Shown: positions 49,706 through 60,690 of the stretch, in pieces | How positions within the stretch are numbered: position 1 is the stretch's first letter | Layout of the letters: every line of letters starts with the position of its first letter | From: Leuctra nigra | Taxonomy: Eukaryota > Arthropoda > Insecta > Plecoptera > Leuctridae | Direction: 5' to 3' | Assembly (NCBI GenBank): GCA_934045905.1 | Contig: OW203762.1 | Span: 23,902,345-23,966,344, forward strand | Length of the DNA: 64,000 bases | Position numbers and translations under genes: made by a program | Notes under the pieces: model-generated | Databases searched by the model: none | What the model was told of the DNA's origin: nothing | The model's input: only the letters and a program-made list of their open reading frames with translations

Positions 49706-50049
49706 GTTGTAAATCTGTTTCAGTTGTATGTAAATTGTATGTTATAGTGTAAAAATGTATGGCCAAAGAGGAAGGAATCAATTTCTGGATCCTCTAAATT
49801 ACAGAAAACTTACTAACTAAACATCCGCGACCAAACCAAACCGAACTAATAAACCTACACATCCACCCACATTCTCCCATCAAAGCCTAAATTCTAATAT
49901 CCCTTATCCTTTCCATAGCTAGAATAAAACTTGTCTGTAATCTGTAAATCTGTTCTTATATGCTTGTAAAAAATATGTACAAATGTATGGCCAAAGGGAA
50001 ACATCTTCCTAAAAGCCTCAAAACGTCAAAACTACAATAAACTGAATCT
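49706..50049. other. Intergenic, nothing recognised
   Basis: Carries two short AATGTATGGCCAAAG blocks (about 49755 and 49983) with a related CTTTGGCCACATAG near 38190, so a dispersed repeat is likely. Confidence 0.35.
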
Positions 50050-50483
50050 AACTTTAGAGGTTGTTGAGAGCCACAAGGCTTCCTACTCCCTGTATTTGAT
50101 TCAAAATTGCAAAGTACTTTAGTGTAAAACCTACTAACAATATTCATACCAGTTATTCATGATCGACAGCAATCATGCCCATAAATTATAAAATATATGT
50201 ACAAGTTAATCTGGTTAATTATCAATACAATTTTTTCAAATATGCACAAGTAAACTGCCTTTGAATAACCTTGATACTTTGTCACCTGCACTAATGATTA
50301 ATTCAACGACCGTTAATAAAGAAGATATTTCCATAAAAATTATCACATAGCTTGTATAGAAGAAATCCAAGTCATCGCATCCTCTTTATTAACATTACTG
50401 AAAATTGCAAACAAAATTAAACCGTTTGAAATTTCCTTGTAAATCCTGCCCCCCTCCTTGCCTCTCCCCCTCAATATCGTGCC

Positions 50484-50517
50484 TATAAGAACAACACAAT
50501 GTCATTGTCAACATTCA
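50484..50517 (+). promoter_or_regulatory. TATA box and initiator of the lectin gene
   Basis: TATAAG at 50484 lies 33 bases before a TTCAGCA initiator-like site (A at 50517). Both are conserved in the duplicate (55469 and 55502). A start site there would exclude the in-frame ATG at 50499 and leave 50529 as the first codon of the mRNA. Confidence 0.5.
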
Positions 50518-50528
50518 GCAGTGTAACA

Positions 50529-53041
50529 ATGATCTTCCCGAAGTCTCTGGTGTTAGTGCTGAGCTATGTCTCTTTGGTTCAAAGCCAGGCTGGGTCGGAG
50601 GTGCAAGTTGCTGCACAGAGACCAGCTGGAGTGTCTGTCACAGTTAGTGGCTCACGCAATCAAACAGGACAGTGGGTGGCTCAGGTGAGATTTCATTCAC
50701 TTCGAGAACAAATCGAATGTTTCGTATCGAATGTTCTGTTTTGAACTTATGCCTGTAATCTGTCTCTACAGGTGATTGTGCATCTCACAGATGATAAGAA
50801 ATCTCCGTCATCTGCGTGGTCAGTCGAAGTCGAACCCAGAACTGCAAGTTGCAGTGAATTAAAATCAACTCATGACGTCAAACTTTTGATGACTCGTAAG
50901 TTAACTCATGAGTTGCATTTCCTTGTTTTATGTTGGGTTTTCAACACAAACAAGTAAAACGCTCAAAATAAACGCCAAACGCATGTTTGTCTTAACACCG
51001 ACCACACTGTCAACTTCTGCGAGAGTGGAGAGTGGAGAGCACCTCTCTCATTGGCTGACAGCTGTCCCGTGACCGTCAAATAAGGTCACGTGACATCTGA
51101 TAGCCAATGAGTGAACTGCTCTCCACTCTTCACTCTCGCAGAAGTTGACAGTGTGGGCGGTGTTTCATTGATTTATCTTGATTGTATGTATTATAAATTC
51201 ATAGTGCCTTGACCACATGAGATGAAAAATATTGGAATTATCTTTCAGCTGCTCAACATAGCATAGCATCTATCAATTCAATTCAATTTTAAATCCATTT
51301 TATTACATAGCATACAGTATAGGCACAGTAATAATAATATACATGGCAATGCATACATACATACATAGCACTGAACACTGCATGATATGCAAGCCCGCAT
51401 AAGAAATAAATCTCGTGGGCGGGCTGGCAAAAGCAGCATCGTCGTCAAGTACGAAATTTGTTACAAATAAATAAACTAGGAAAACGCTCAGTGTAACGCG
51501 TTGGTGAGCGTGCACGGGGACGTGCAAATTCTCGAACCGGAAATGCGTACACAAGCACAGAAAACATATACATCCATATTGAATTGAAATATGATCACTC
51601 AAACAACACAACATATTATGCTTTTCATTGAAACTTGAAAATAACATCTAAGCATCCTGGTAAATATAGCAAATCAGTTGCAATTCAATTGGCACTGGAA
51701 AACATTCATTTTGATGATCATGCAAAATATGATCATGCAAATGATCATGATCATGCTTTATGATCATACAAAATATGAGTTTGATCTGAATTATCGAAGA
51801 CCGTTTTCATTTTTTAACCTATCAGGAGATGTTTATTTCAATTTTAACCAATGAATGGATTTAAAAAAAATTGGGGTCTGCAAACAGAAAAGGTTGTCTC
51901 TACATGTGTGCAAAATTTCAGATCGATCGAAGAAACATTGTGACCTGTGTATCGTCTATTAACAGACAAAAGTAAAAACAAAAAAAAACAAAAAAAACAG
52001 AGGTCCGTGCCAAATGAGCCGAAAGGAGAAGCTCGCTTCGCTCGCTCAATAAACAAATAAACACGCAATATTGCTAGTGACTGGCAACTGATACAATACA
52101 CGTGCTCACTTATCAACGCGTTACATAACTCGAGTGTTTTCCTTCAGCTCCACGTACACGGACAGTCGTACCCATGGTCGTACCTGCTGGTTACGAGCTC
52201 ATCCCAGGCCTGGGACACTACAAGCATCATAACTACTCAGCAACATGGCCGTCTGCTAAAACAATCTGCCAGGGAGAGGGAGGGCACCTGGTGATTGTAA
52301 ACTCAGAAGCGGAATCAGCGGCGATGGTGAAGTTCATCGCAGTAAAACGTTCAGTTGGCTTTGCTAATTGGGTCGGACTAAGAGAGTCGGAGACAACAAT
52401 TGGGGAATACTTCACTGTTTTCGGTAAGTCATTCAAAAGTCAGAACTGGACTTGAATGCAAATGAATGTCGGTTCCGGTTTATTTGATAAATGGTAATAA
52501 TGACTTTTTGAGAAATTAAGAAATTTGGCCCCCACCCTAATCAAATTTCGGAGAACTTATAATATGTTGTAGAGGGCATTGTTTTAAATCGATTCCCATC
52601 AAAAAACCTTCTGTTGCAATTATTTGTGGTGGCAATTAGGCCCTTTTTGCAGCTGGACTATTTATTATTTTCACTTAGATCCTTTCAATAATGTTATTTA
52701 TATTTTATTTCAAACAGATGATATTATTGTTTTTGTTGTGATTAGTCAAAAAAAGTTAAATCGAGAAAATGTAAAATTACATAATTTGAAGTCACAAATT
52801 ACGTGTATTATAACATTTTATTCGAGAATGTTTACTGGAAATTGACCAATTAATTAATTAATGATTGTCTTGTGCAGGTGAACCGATGGCTAATACTGGA
52901 TTTACGCGTTGGAACTCTGGAGAACCTAATGACTTCACACTTGGCAGTGGAATATTGATTAGCCCCACTACAGGAGGCTTGGGGGATTGGCTTTCCACAA
53001 ACTCTGCTCCATTCATTTGTGAACTACAAGCTACCTGTTGA
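50529..53041 (+). CDS. Secreted C-type lectin (immulectin-like), four exons
   Basis: Exons 50529-50684, 50772-50895, 52148-52423 and 52878-53041 join in phase to 239 residues. The start at 50529 gives a compact signal peptide (MIFPKSLVLVLSYVSLVQSQ); an in-frame ATG at 50499 probably lies upstream of transcription. An N-terminal module (21-93) has an NQT sequon at 44. The lectin domain (about 103-239) opens with GYELIPGLGHYKHH, as in insect immulectins that bind microbial sugars. It has EPN (201-203), a mannose-type sugar/calcium signature, and ends FICE (231-234). The usual WND is replaced by LGDW, and the two inner cysteines of the fold are missing (Gly and Ser-rich at those places), so calcium binding and stability are doubtful. 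Intron 2 holds a MITE and a Helitron-like element. Confidence 0.85.
50994..51164. mobile_element. MITE in lectin intron 2
   Basis: Arms of about 50 bp (AACACCGACCACACTGTCAA and its near-complement at the right end, through GAGAGTGGAGAG) make an almost continuous foldback of 171 bp. A related GGTCACGTGAGAGTGGTCAGC block lies at 47402. Confidence 0.85.
51476..52049 (-). mobile_element. Helitron-like element (copy D) in lectin intron 2
   Basis: CTAG at 51476 with AACGCGTT hairpin follows the family 3' end on the minus strand; the 5' end TTGAGCGAGCGAAGCGAGC is at 52049. Its 3' portion matches 57081 onward (copy B), so these may descend from one insertion that predates the lectin duplication. Confidence 0.7.
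52101..52147 (+). mobile_element. Helitron-like 3' terminus at the exon 3 acceptor
   Basis: CGTGCTCACTTATCAACGCG and ATCAACGCGTTACA followed by GTGTTTTCCTTCAG align with the family end (CGTGCTCGCTCATCAACGCG ... GCGTTTTCCTAG). The terminal CTAG position coincides with the CAG acceptor. The same arrangement is present in the duplicate at 59798-59844. Confidence 0.65.
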
Positions 53042-53261
53042 GCCGAGTGGCACTCAAGTACAATACAATTACAACGATGCTAACTATTGGAAAGAAAATA
53101 TAAATCACTTATCGAATTGATCTGTGTGATTTTTTTGCCAAGATAACTAACATTTTTTACAGCTATACAAATTAATTACTATCAAAGAGAAACGGGGAAG
53201 CATTTCGTAAGTTACAGTGCTGAGTTCTGGAGGACGAATATAAATTGTAAATTTTTTAAAA

Positions 53262-54856
53262 CTAGGAAAGCGCTCATTATTACGCGTTGAAGAGCGAGCA
53301 CAGATACGCGCAACACCTCCCACCGAACACGATCCTCACAATAAAAGAGAACTACTACGTCATTGCTGATTTTCATTGCAACTTTCAATCTATAAACTCT
53401 GAAACAATTGAATAAGAGACAATATTACAAATTATATAGTTTGCCCTGCTTTTATATAAAAAAAAACACGCAGTTCCGTGAACCTAATATCTAACGTCCA
53501 TGATCTAACTATGTTATTAATTATCCATTGTTGAATAACATATTAAGGTGGCTGGATCGATCGATTTTCTGAAGTATTGGAGAGCTTTCACTAATTTATT
53601 AAGTGTAAAAAATCACGTTTATAAATTCTTTTAGCACATAATTTACTTGTATAATATACTGGGTAGTTGAAATAGACAACATTTAAATGGTATTTATACG
53701 TTATCTTATTATTTAGAGCAGTATTACTGCCCCAAAGAAGTTAGTTTTGATTTGGATATTGAAGAATTATCTAAAATTTTAACAATACGGTACAATATGG
53801 CAACATCGTACTTTGAAAATTTTGATTTGTGTGGAGTCATGATGGCTGAGCTTGCTGAGCTTACACCTAGAGTTTACTTTCATGAAAAGTCAAGGTATCT
53901 TTAGTAGGCATTTAGTGCCTTCTAACTACCTTGAGCACTCCCATGTTGCCAAAAGTATTTTGACTTGATTCGCAATTTGAATTGAATCGCCTATAACTTT
54001 TTATTTAGCACACGATGATATTGGTTTATATTTTCTTAATGAAAGTAAATAGAACAAAGATTATTTCTTATATAGGTTTTTTGAAAATCTATCGAGCCAA
54101 TTAATTAGAATCTTCATTTGTAGCAAATTTTTGAAACCTGCCATAAGATAACATGGGGAAAATACTGCTTTCTTATTCGCCTATCTCGAAAACTAGACAC
54201 GGGAAGTATTTTATTTTTTGAAGTGTTGTTTAGGGGATACCGATGAGTGAGTACAGCAAAATTGAACACTATCTGAAAAAATGGTCGATCGACCCAGCCA
54301 CCTTAAATAGATATTAGCATAGAGGTAAGAATGATATTAGGATCACGTACTGTAATCGAATTTTATAAAAAGCAGAGTCACAGATCATTTTTTAATGTTG
54401 TCTATTTGCTTATTTTCGATCAAGCTGTTCTGAGAGCGATTTCAAGCTAGTAAACTGTATCTGTCAGTAAGTCTGCAATTACTTGACTGATTGGACTTAC
54501 AATTTGTAAAATTTTAGATAATTTTGGTCTTGTAAAATTTGAACTTCATCGGAATATTTTGAAATTCGACCAAGGAGAAGATATTATTTAAACCTACACC
54601 AATTGAAGGGGGACACGATTGGGGAAAATGTTGGTTGCACTTGCAAAATTTCAAATTGATCGGACCAACCAATCAAGAGATATTTTTTTTAAATTTGAAC
54701 GAATCAAAGGATCCCGTTTGAAAACGATCCCAGAGACCGCATAGATTACGTTAGCATGTGGGCAAAATTTCAGATCGATTGGTTGTGCTGTTTGACTTGG
54801 GCAGTGCAGGCAAAAAAGGACACATAGAGAAAGTGCCATATGAGTACCGTGGTTAC
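53262..54856 (-). mobile_element. Helitron-like element (copy H) at the lectin duplication junction
   Basis: CTAG at 53262 and GCGCTCATTATTACGCGTTG form the 3' end. The other end has the family's GTGCCATATGAGTACCGTGG but breaks off at TTACGCATCG, right where the duplicated lectin segment restarts (about 54864). A TTAA-flanked MITE splits it at 53547-54302. Confidence 0.6.
53547..54302. mobile_element. piggyBac-type MITE (TTAA target)
   Basis: Inverted termini GGTGGCTGGATCGATCGA and, at the right on the other strand, GGTGGCTGGGTCGATCGA are flanked directly by TTAA (53543-53546, 54303-54306). TTAA duplication is the piggyBac hallmark. 756 bp without a transposase frame. Confidence 0.85.
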
Positions 54857-54944
54857 GCATCGAACTTTAGATGTTGTTGAGAGCCACAAGGCTTTCTACT
54901 CCCTGTATTTGTTCAAAATTGCAAAACACTTCAGTGTGAAATCA

Positions 54945-55092
54945 GGTCTGTTCGTTCGCTCTGCACTGGCTACACTTGAACTGTTCGACCGACAAAAAGT
55001 GTAAAAGGTGTAGACACTTTCCACACTCGGCATAGGGCGAGTGTCGGCTAGTGTAATTCCAATGTCACTAGTGTAGAGCGAACGAACAGACC
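54945..55092. mobile_element. MITE upstream of the lectin pseudogene
   Basis: GGTCTGTTCGTTCGCTCT and its complement AGAGCGAACGAACAGACC bound 148 bp that are absent from the left copy of the duplication, giving a clean empty site near 50110. It therefore inserted after the duplication. Confidence 0.85.
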
Positions 55093-56134
55093 TATCTGCT
55101 AACATTTTTCATACCAGTACCTACTTAGGTCATTATCAACTGCAAACATGCTCATAAATTATAAAATAGGTACAAGCAAAGAGTTTGTACAAGTTAATTT
55201 GAATAATTATTTATACAATTTTATTTTAATATGCGCAATAAATTGCATTTGAATAATCCTTTGTCATTTAACACTCATGATGAATTCAGCTATCGCGTAT
55301 AAATAAGATATTTCCATAAAACTATTCACACAGTTTGTATAGACAAAAATTACTGTCATTGACTCCTCTTTATAAACATCACTGAAAATTGCAAATGAAA
55401 TTAAACCGTCTGAAATATTTCCTCGTAAATCCTGCCCCCTCCTTGCCTCTCCTCCTCCATATCGTGCCTATAAGAACAACCCGATGTCATTGTCAACATT
55501 CAGCAGTGTAACAATGATCTTCCCGAAGTCTCTGGTGTTAGTGCTGAGCTATGTCTCTTTGGTTCAAAGCCAGGCTGGGTCGGAGGTGCAAGTTGCTGCA
55601 CAGAGACCAGCTGGAGTGTCTGTCACAGTTAGTGGCTCACGCAATCAAACCGGACAGTGGGTGGCTCAGGTGAGATTTCATTCACTTAGAGAACAAATCG
55701 AATGTTTCGTATCTAATAATCTGTTTCCCAAGATCTAATGGCTGTCATCTGTCTCTACAGGTGATTGTGCATCTCACAGATGATAAGAAATCTCCGTCAT
55801 CGTGGTCAGTCGAAGTCGAACCCAGCACTTCGAGTTGCAGTGAATCAAAATCAACTCATGACGTCAAACTCTTGATGACTCGTAAGTTGACTCATGAGTT
55901 GCATTTCCTTGTTTATGTTGGATTTTCAACACAAACAAGTAAAGCGCTCAAAATAAACGCGTTGAAGAATGAGCATGGGTGACAATCATAGGGAATGAGT
56001 CTGTTGATTGCAAAATTAAGTGTTGAATTTTGTAAGAAAGAAAATAGAAGCACATAGAAGTGCACAATTAAATTGCATCAATACAAAATTTCATACACTC
56101 TTTACCTGCTACAAAATAATCTCATAAGAGTATA

Positions 56135-57032
56135 CTAGGAAAACGCTCTGCGTGACGCGTTGATGAGCGAGCTCGGATACACGCAACACCTCGAACCGAA
56201 ATTATGTCAATCGAAAATGGCATTAAAAGCCAATAATTCTTGAATTTCGTCACAGACTTATATAAATATCTCCAAAATCTCCAAAAATATTGGTCCCAAT
56301 AACCTTGCTAAGTTTTAAGTTGATCGATTAACCCTTTGATTTAACGGTTCCTTGTTAAGTTTCAAAAATCACAGGATACCTTTCAAAAAATATACCTGGA
56401 ACCACTCATATGATATGATATTAATGTGTACACAATATCAGATCAATCTGTTGAACGGTCATTATTAGTTTCATTTCGTTTGAAACTTTCTGCTCTAACT
56501 ACCTTGCCTTGAACTGAAGATTCGAAGTCGCCGTGAATTTGACAGCCAACACGCAAAATGTCCCTAGAATTACAAAAACTTTTCAAAATAACGACAGATT
56601 AGACTGGAAATTGGCAAAAATATCTTAAATGTTGGTACCAATGACCATGCAAAGTTTTTCGTTGGTCGGTCAATCGGTTCTAGTTTAAATTTCAAAAATC
56701 ACAGTAAAAATGGTTTCAAATTTAAACCAATGGGAGAATTTTGCTGAAACTTTTTATGATTGGGTAAAATGTTGGTTGCAATGACTTTGCTAAATTTCAA
56801 ATTGAGCAGAGCAACCAATCGAAAGATATTTTTTTTTAAACTTGAACCAATCACAGGAGCCCGTTCAAAAACGATCCCAGGGACCGCATAGATTACGTTA
56901 GCATATGTGCAAAGTTTCAGATCGATTGAATTTGCGGTTTAACCTGGGCTGTGCGGACAAAAAAAACAACAAAAAAACACACAGAGAAAGTGCCATAAGA
57001 GTACCGTGGTGACGCTCGCTACGCTCGCTCAA
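56135..57032 (-). mobile_element. Helitron-like element (copy A2) in pseudogene intron 2
   Basis: Full length, CTAG at 56135 to TTGAGCGAGC at 57032, followed by T/A flanks as expected. Almost base-for-base the same as 5154-6050 with only scattered substitutions and small A-run changes. Confidence 0.75.
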
Positions 57033-57080
57033 TTAGAGGTACGATAACAAAAATGGCATTAGACACTAATGTTTTTCTAA

Positions 57081-57902
57081 CTAGGAAAACGCTCAGTGTA
57101 CCACGTTGATGAGCGAGCACGGGTACGTGCAAATTCTCGAACCGGAAATGCGTACACACCGCAAAGAAAACATATACATCCATATTTAATTGAAATATGA
57201 TCACTCCATCTACATAAAAGTATGCTTTTCATCGAAACTTGAAAATAGCATCTAAGCACCCTGGTACATAATATCAATTCAGATTCAATTCAAGTGGCGC
57301 TGGAAAACATTCATTTCGATACTTCATATCTGACAGCTATTAAAAATGTCAATATGTTCATACGTTCTTAACTGATTGGGATGAAAATTTGTAAAATAAG
57401 AGGCAATGTTGGTCCTGACGACCATGCAAAATATGAGTTGGATCAGATATATCAGACCATAAAAAGGGTGGTGTGGCTACAAGCCATTATAAATTAAGCT
57501 TTACAAATGTCATTAAAATGTCTATTACTCTTAAAGTTCATTATAGATTTTACAGATTTGTCAAAAAATAGGTACTTATAAAATGCTGGTACCAATGACA
57601 ATGCAAATTCTGGTGATGATCGGTCAAACGATTGCAGTTATATTGACACACAGAGTTTCTTTCATCCCCATTGCCAAGCACGCATCAAGTACACATCAAG
57701 TTTCCGATGCAACCAATGGATCAATCATGCTGAAAATCATTTTGACCATAACGAGAATAGAAATATAAGTTTTGTGAAAAAATTGGCCTGATCCATTACT
57801 TCGTTTGGCAGGAGACGCCAAATGCACAAATAAACACACACACAAAAAAACAGAGATTCGAGCCATAAGTTTCAAGTGGAGACGCTCGCTACGCTCGCTC
57901 AA
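57081..57902 (-). mobile_element. Helitron-like element (copy B)
   Basis: CTAG at 57081, hairpin region with ACCACGTTGATGAGCGAGC, and the 5' end at 57902. Its 3' part resembles copy D and copy E, and its 5' part resembles copy C, so it may be a mosaic. Confidence 0.7.
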
Positions 57903-58004
57903 TAATCTCTTATTGCACTCTCACGATCAGTTTGTTTTTTCCTGCACTGCCCAGGTCACACCAAACAACCAGGGAAATCTCCTCAAATTTTAATTTACTT
58001 TTAA

Positions 58005-59098
58005 CTAGGAAAACGCTCGGTGTAACGCGTTGATGAGCGAGCACCGACACGCACGACATCGTCAATCAAGCACGATCCATTCAATCAAAGATAACTAACT
58101 ATACATTATTTATTACCAATTTTCCTTGCAACTTTTCATAAACACTCTGGATCAATTAAATAACAGATTATTGTACTGATATTTTTCCATCAATCTCTTT
58201 GGACAGATATTCAAACACTTAAAACAGCAATAAGTCTGTAAATTCTTGACCGATTGGGCTGGAAATGTGTAAAATATTATGCTATCTAGTCAAAACGTTG
58301 TTTTCATAACTGTGAAACACAATCCATATCGTAAAATAAATTATTTTAGATAAGGTTTACCTATACCTATGTATATGAAATACCTAAATTACATTTGACT
58401 ACATTATGTATTGCAAGTTGATTCACTAAGAAAAGAATCTGTCTTATATTGATATTGAGAAAAGCCATCTATAAACTTTGCTTTGCTACATAGAGCAACC
58501 CAGAATGCAGTGGAATTTCTGTTTTGAAATGTCATTTCTGACAGTTATTAAAACTGTCAATAAGTGCATCTATGTTCTTGACTGGTAGGGCTGAAAATTC
58601 GTAAAATAAGAGACAATGTTGGTCTGAACGACCATGCAAAATATGAGTTTGATTGATCAGATTAATCGAAGACCATTTGATAGGTCAAATGGTGGTGTGG
58701 CTATAGGCCGTTTTAAATTAAGTATACAAATGTCAGTAAAATGTCTATTACTCTTGAAGCTTATTACAGATTTGTAAAAAATCACTTATAATGCTGGTAG
58801 ACATGACCTTGCAAAATTTGGTGATGATCGGTCAAACTATTGCAGTTATATACACAGAGTTTCCTTCATCCCCATTGCCAAGCTAACTATAACTACACAT
58901 CAAGTTTCCGATGCAACCAATGGAGCGAACTTGCTGAAAATCATTTTGACCATAACGAGAATAGTAATTTAAGTTGTGTGAAAAAATTGGCCTGATCCAT
59001 TACTTCGTTTGGCAGGAGACGCCAAATGCACAAATACACACAAAAACAGAGATTCGAGCCATAAGTTTCAAGTGGAGACGCTCGCTACGCTCGCTTGA
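58005..59098 (-). mobile_element. Helitron-like element (copy C)
   Basis: CTAG at 58005 with AACGCGTTGATGAGCGAGC; the 5' end reads TCAAGCGAGCGTAGCGAGCG on the minus strand, with the canonical TC start. The interior includes an unrelated AT-rich stretch about 58290-58500, possibly another insertion. Confidence 0.7.
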
Positions 59099-60690
59099 TT
59101 AAATACAATACTAGATATTACAGGAAGACCAACAGTATATAACAGGTCTCTGAAATAAATGTATTTCAATAGTTATTGAGGCTTGAAAGTATGATTTTAT
59201 TTGGCGGGCTCTGAATGCCTCCCAGCGATCTGTGATTGGATGACGTCAGAACCTAGATGATAGGCAGTGAGACCATCCAATATAGGGCTAAACGAGACAT
59301 TTTACTGTGTTTATCCAGTTTGTGTTCACTTCAAATGCATTAGATCCATCAGATCCATGCATCAAATTCATTAGAACCGAATGAGAACTGCATGCAGGAC
59401 ACTTGGCTATCTCGTTTCTGACATCACAGCTGGGAAAGATGGCGCATGGTCGTTTCAAATCTCCATTCAGACAGCAAAAGTTTGAACTAACATAACTCGA
59501 TAACAAGTAGATCTAAAAATATTTAAAAAATACTGTTGTATTTCTTTAGAAGCTGAGGATCTATTAAAAATTTAATAAAAACTGAGGAGAATTCCCTAAT
59601 AAACGGTCTGATAGAGTTTTAATTTTGCATGGCCAATGCGACCAAGATATTAGCAGATTACACACATCTGAAGAATATCAAGAATGATTGGCATTTTAAT
59701 CTTCATTTGAAATATATGTCTTATTGGTTTATCTTGAATGTATGTAATAAATGACCACATGCAGATGAGGATAATCTTTCAGCTGCTCAACGATATAAGT
59801 GCTCACTTATCAACGCGTTACATAACTCGAGTGTTTTCCTTCAGCTCCAGCGACATTGACAGTACCTGCTGGCTACGAACTCATCCCAGGCCTGGGATAC
59901 TACAAGCATCATAACGACACAGCAACATGGCCGTCTGCTAAAACAATCTGCCAGGGAGAGGGAGGGCACCTGGTGATATTAAACTCAGAGGCGGAATCAG
60001 CGGCGATGGTGAAGATCATGACAGTAAAACGTCCAGACATTGTTCATTGGGTCGGACCGGGTCGGACTAAGAGAGTCGGAGACAACGGAGGGACAATACT
60101 TCACTGTTTTCGGTAATATATAAGTCATTCTAAAGTCAGTTGGACTTATAATCACACCAGATCCGTTCAATAATGTTATTTATATTTTCTTTCAATTGTT
60201 GTATTTATAATTACGTAATTTGAAAACACAAATTAGTATTACTAAGATCATGGAATAATCATATACTACATGTGAGGAAACGAGTTTATTTTCGAATTAT
60301 AATCATTCTTGTGCAGGAGAGCCGATGGCTACTACTGGATTTACGCGTTGGCACAAGGGACAACCTGACAACCCCTCATCCCTTGGCGATTGAATATGGA
60401 TTCACCAACATACAGGAGGCTTGGGTGATTGGGTTTCCACAGGCTTTACTCCATTCATTTGTGAACTACAAGCTACCTGTTGAGCTGAGTGGCACACAAG
60501 TATAATACAAATACAACAATGTCAACTATCTTAAATAAAATGTAAATGATATGTGTGATTTTCCTGCCAAGATAGGTACTAACATTTTTTACAGCTATAC
60601 AAATTAACAACTTTCAGAGAGAAACGAGGCAGACTTTTGCAAGTTACAGTGTTGAGTTATGGAGGACGGGTATAAATTGTAACAAACCGT

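Larger units (their letters stand above)
50050..53252 (+). repeat. Segmental duplication, left copy (active lectin)
   Basis: Homology to 54864-60690 starts at AACTTTAGA about 450 bases upstream of the lectin promoter and ends past its 3' end at GGACGAATATAAATTGTAA. The copies differ mainly by inserted elements. Confidence 0.8.
55514..60483 (+). pseudogene. Duplicate C-type lectin, broken
   Basis: Exons correspond to 55514-55669, 55761-55881, 59845-60112 and 60317-60483. The TATA box (55469), signal peptide and first two exons are nearly identical to the left gene; exon 2 lacks one codon (Ala). In exon 3 a 10-bp near-repeat of GTCGGA (around 60056-60066) shifts the frame and gives stop soon afterwards. 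In exon 4 the original frame also has TGA at about 60391, where the left gene has GGA (Gly) and lectin domains usually have Cys. The rest of exon 4 (GGLGDW, PFICELQATC) remains readable in the original frame. A transcript could still make a truncated secreted protein lacking the sugar-binding end. EPN is replaced by QPD in the damaged exon, a galactose-type signature. Confidence 0.8.
54864..60690 (+). repeat. Segmental duplication, right copy (lectin pseudogene)
   Basis: Homologous to 50050-53252, including the promoter region and 3' flank (TTTTTTACAGCTATACAAAT and GGACGGGTATAAATTGTAA). It is enlarged by one MITE upstream and three Helitron-like elements in intron 2. Confidence 0.8.

Noticed and set aside
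50428..50445. GAAATTTCC as a possible NF-kappaB site upstream of the lectin
   Set aside because: A poor match and not preserved in the duplicate promoter, which otherwise is nearly identical.
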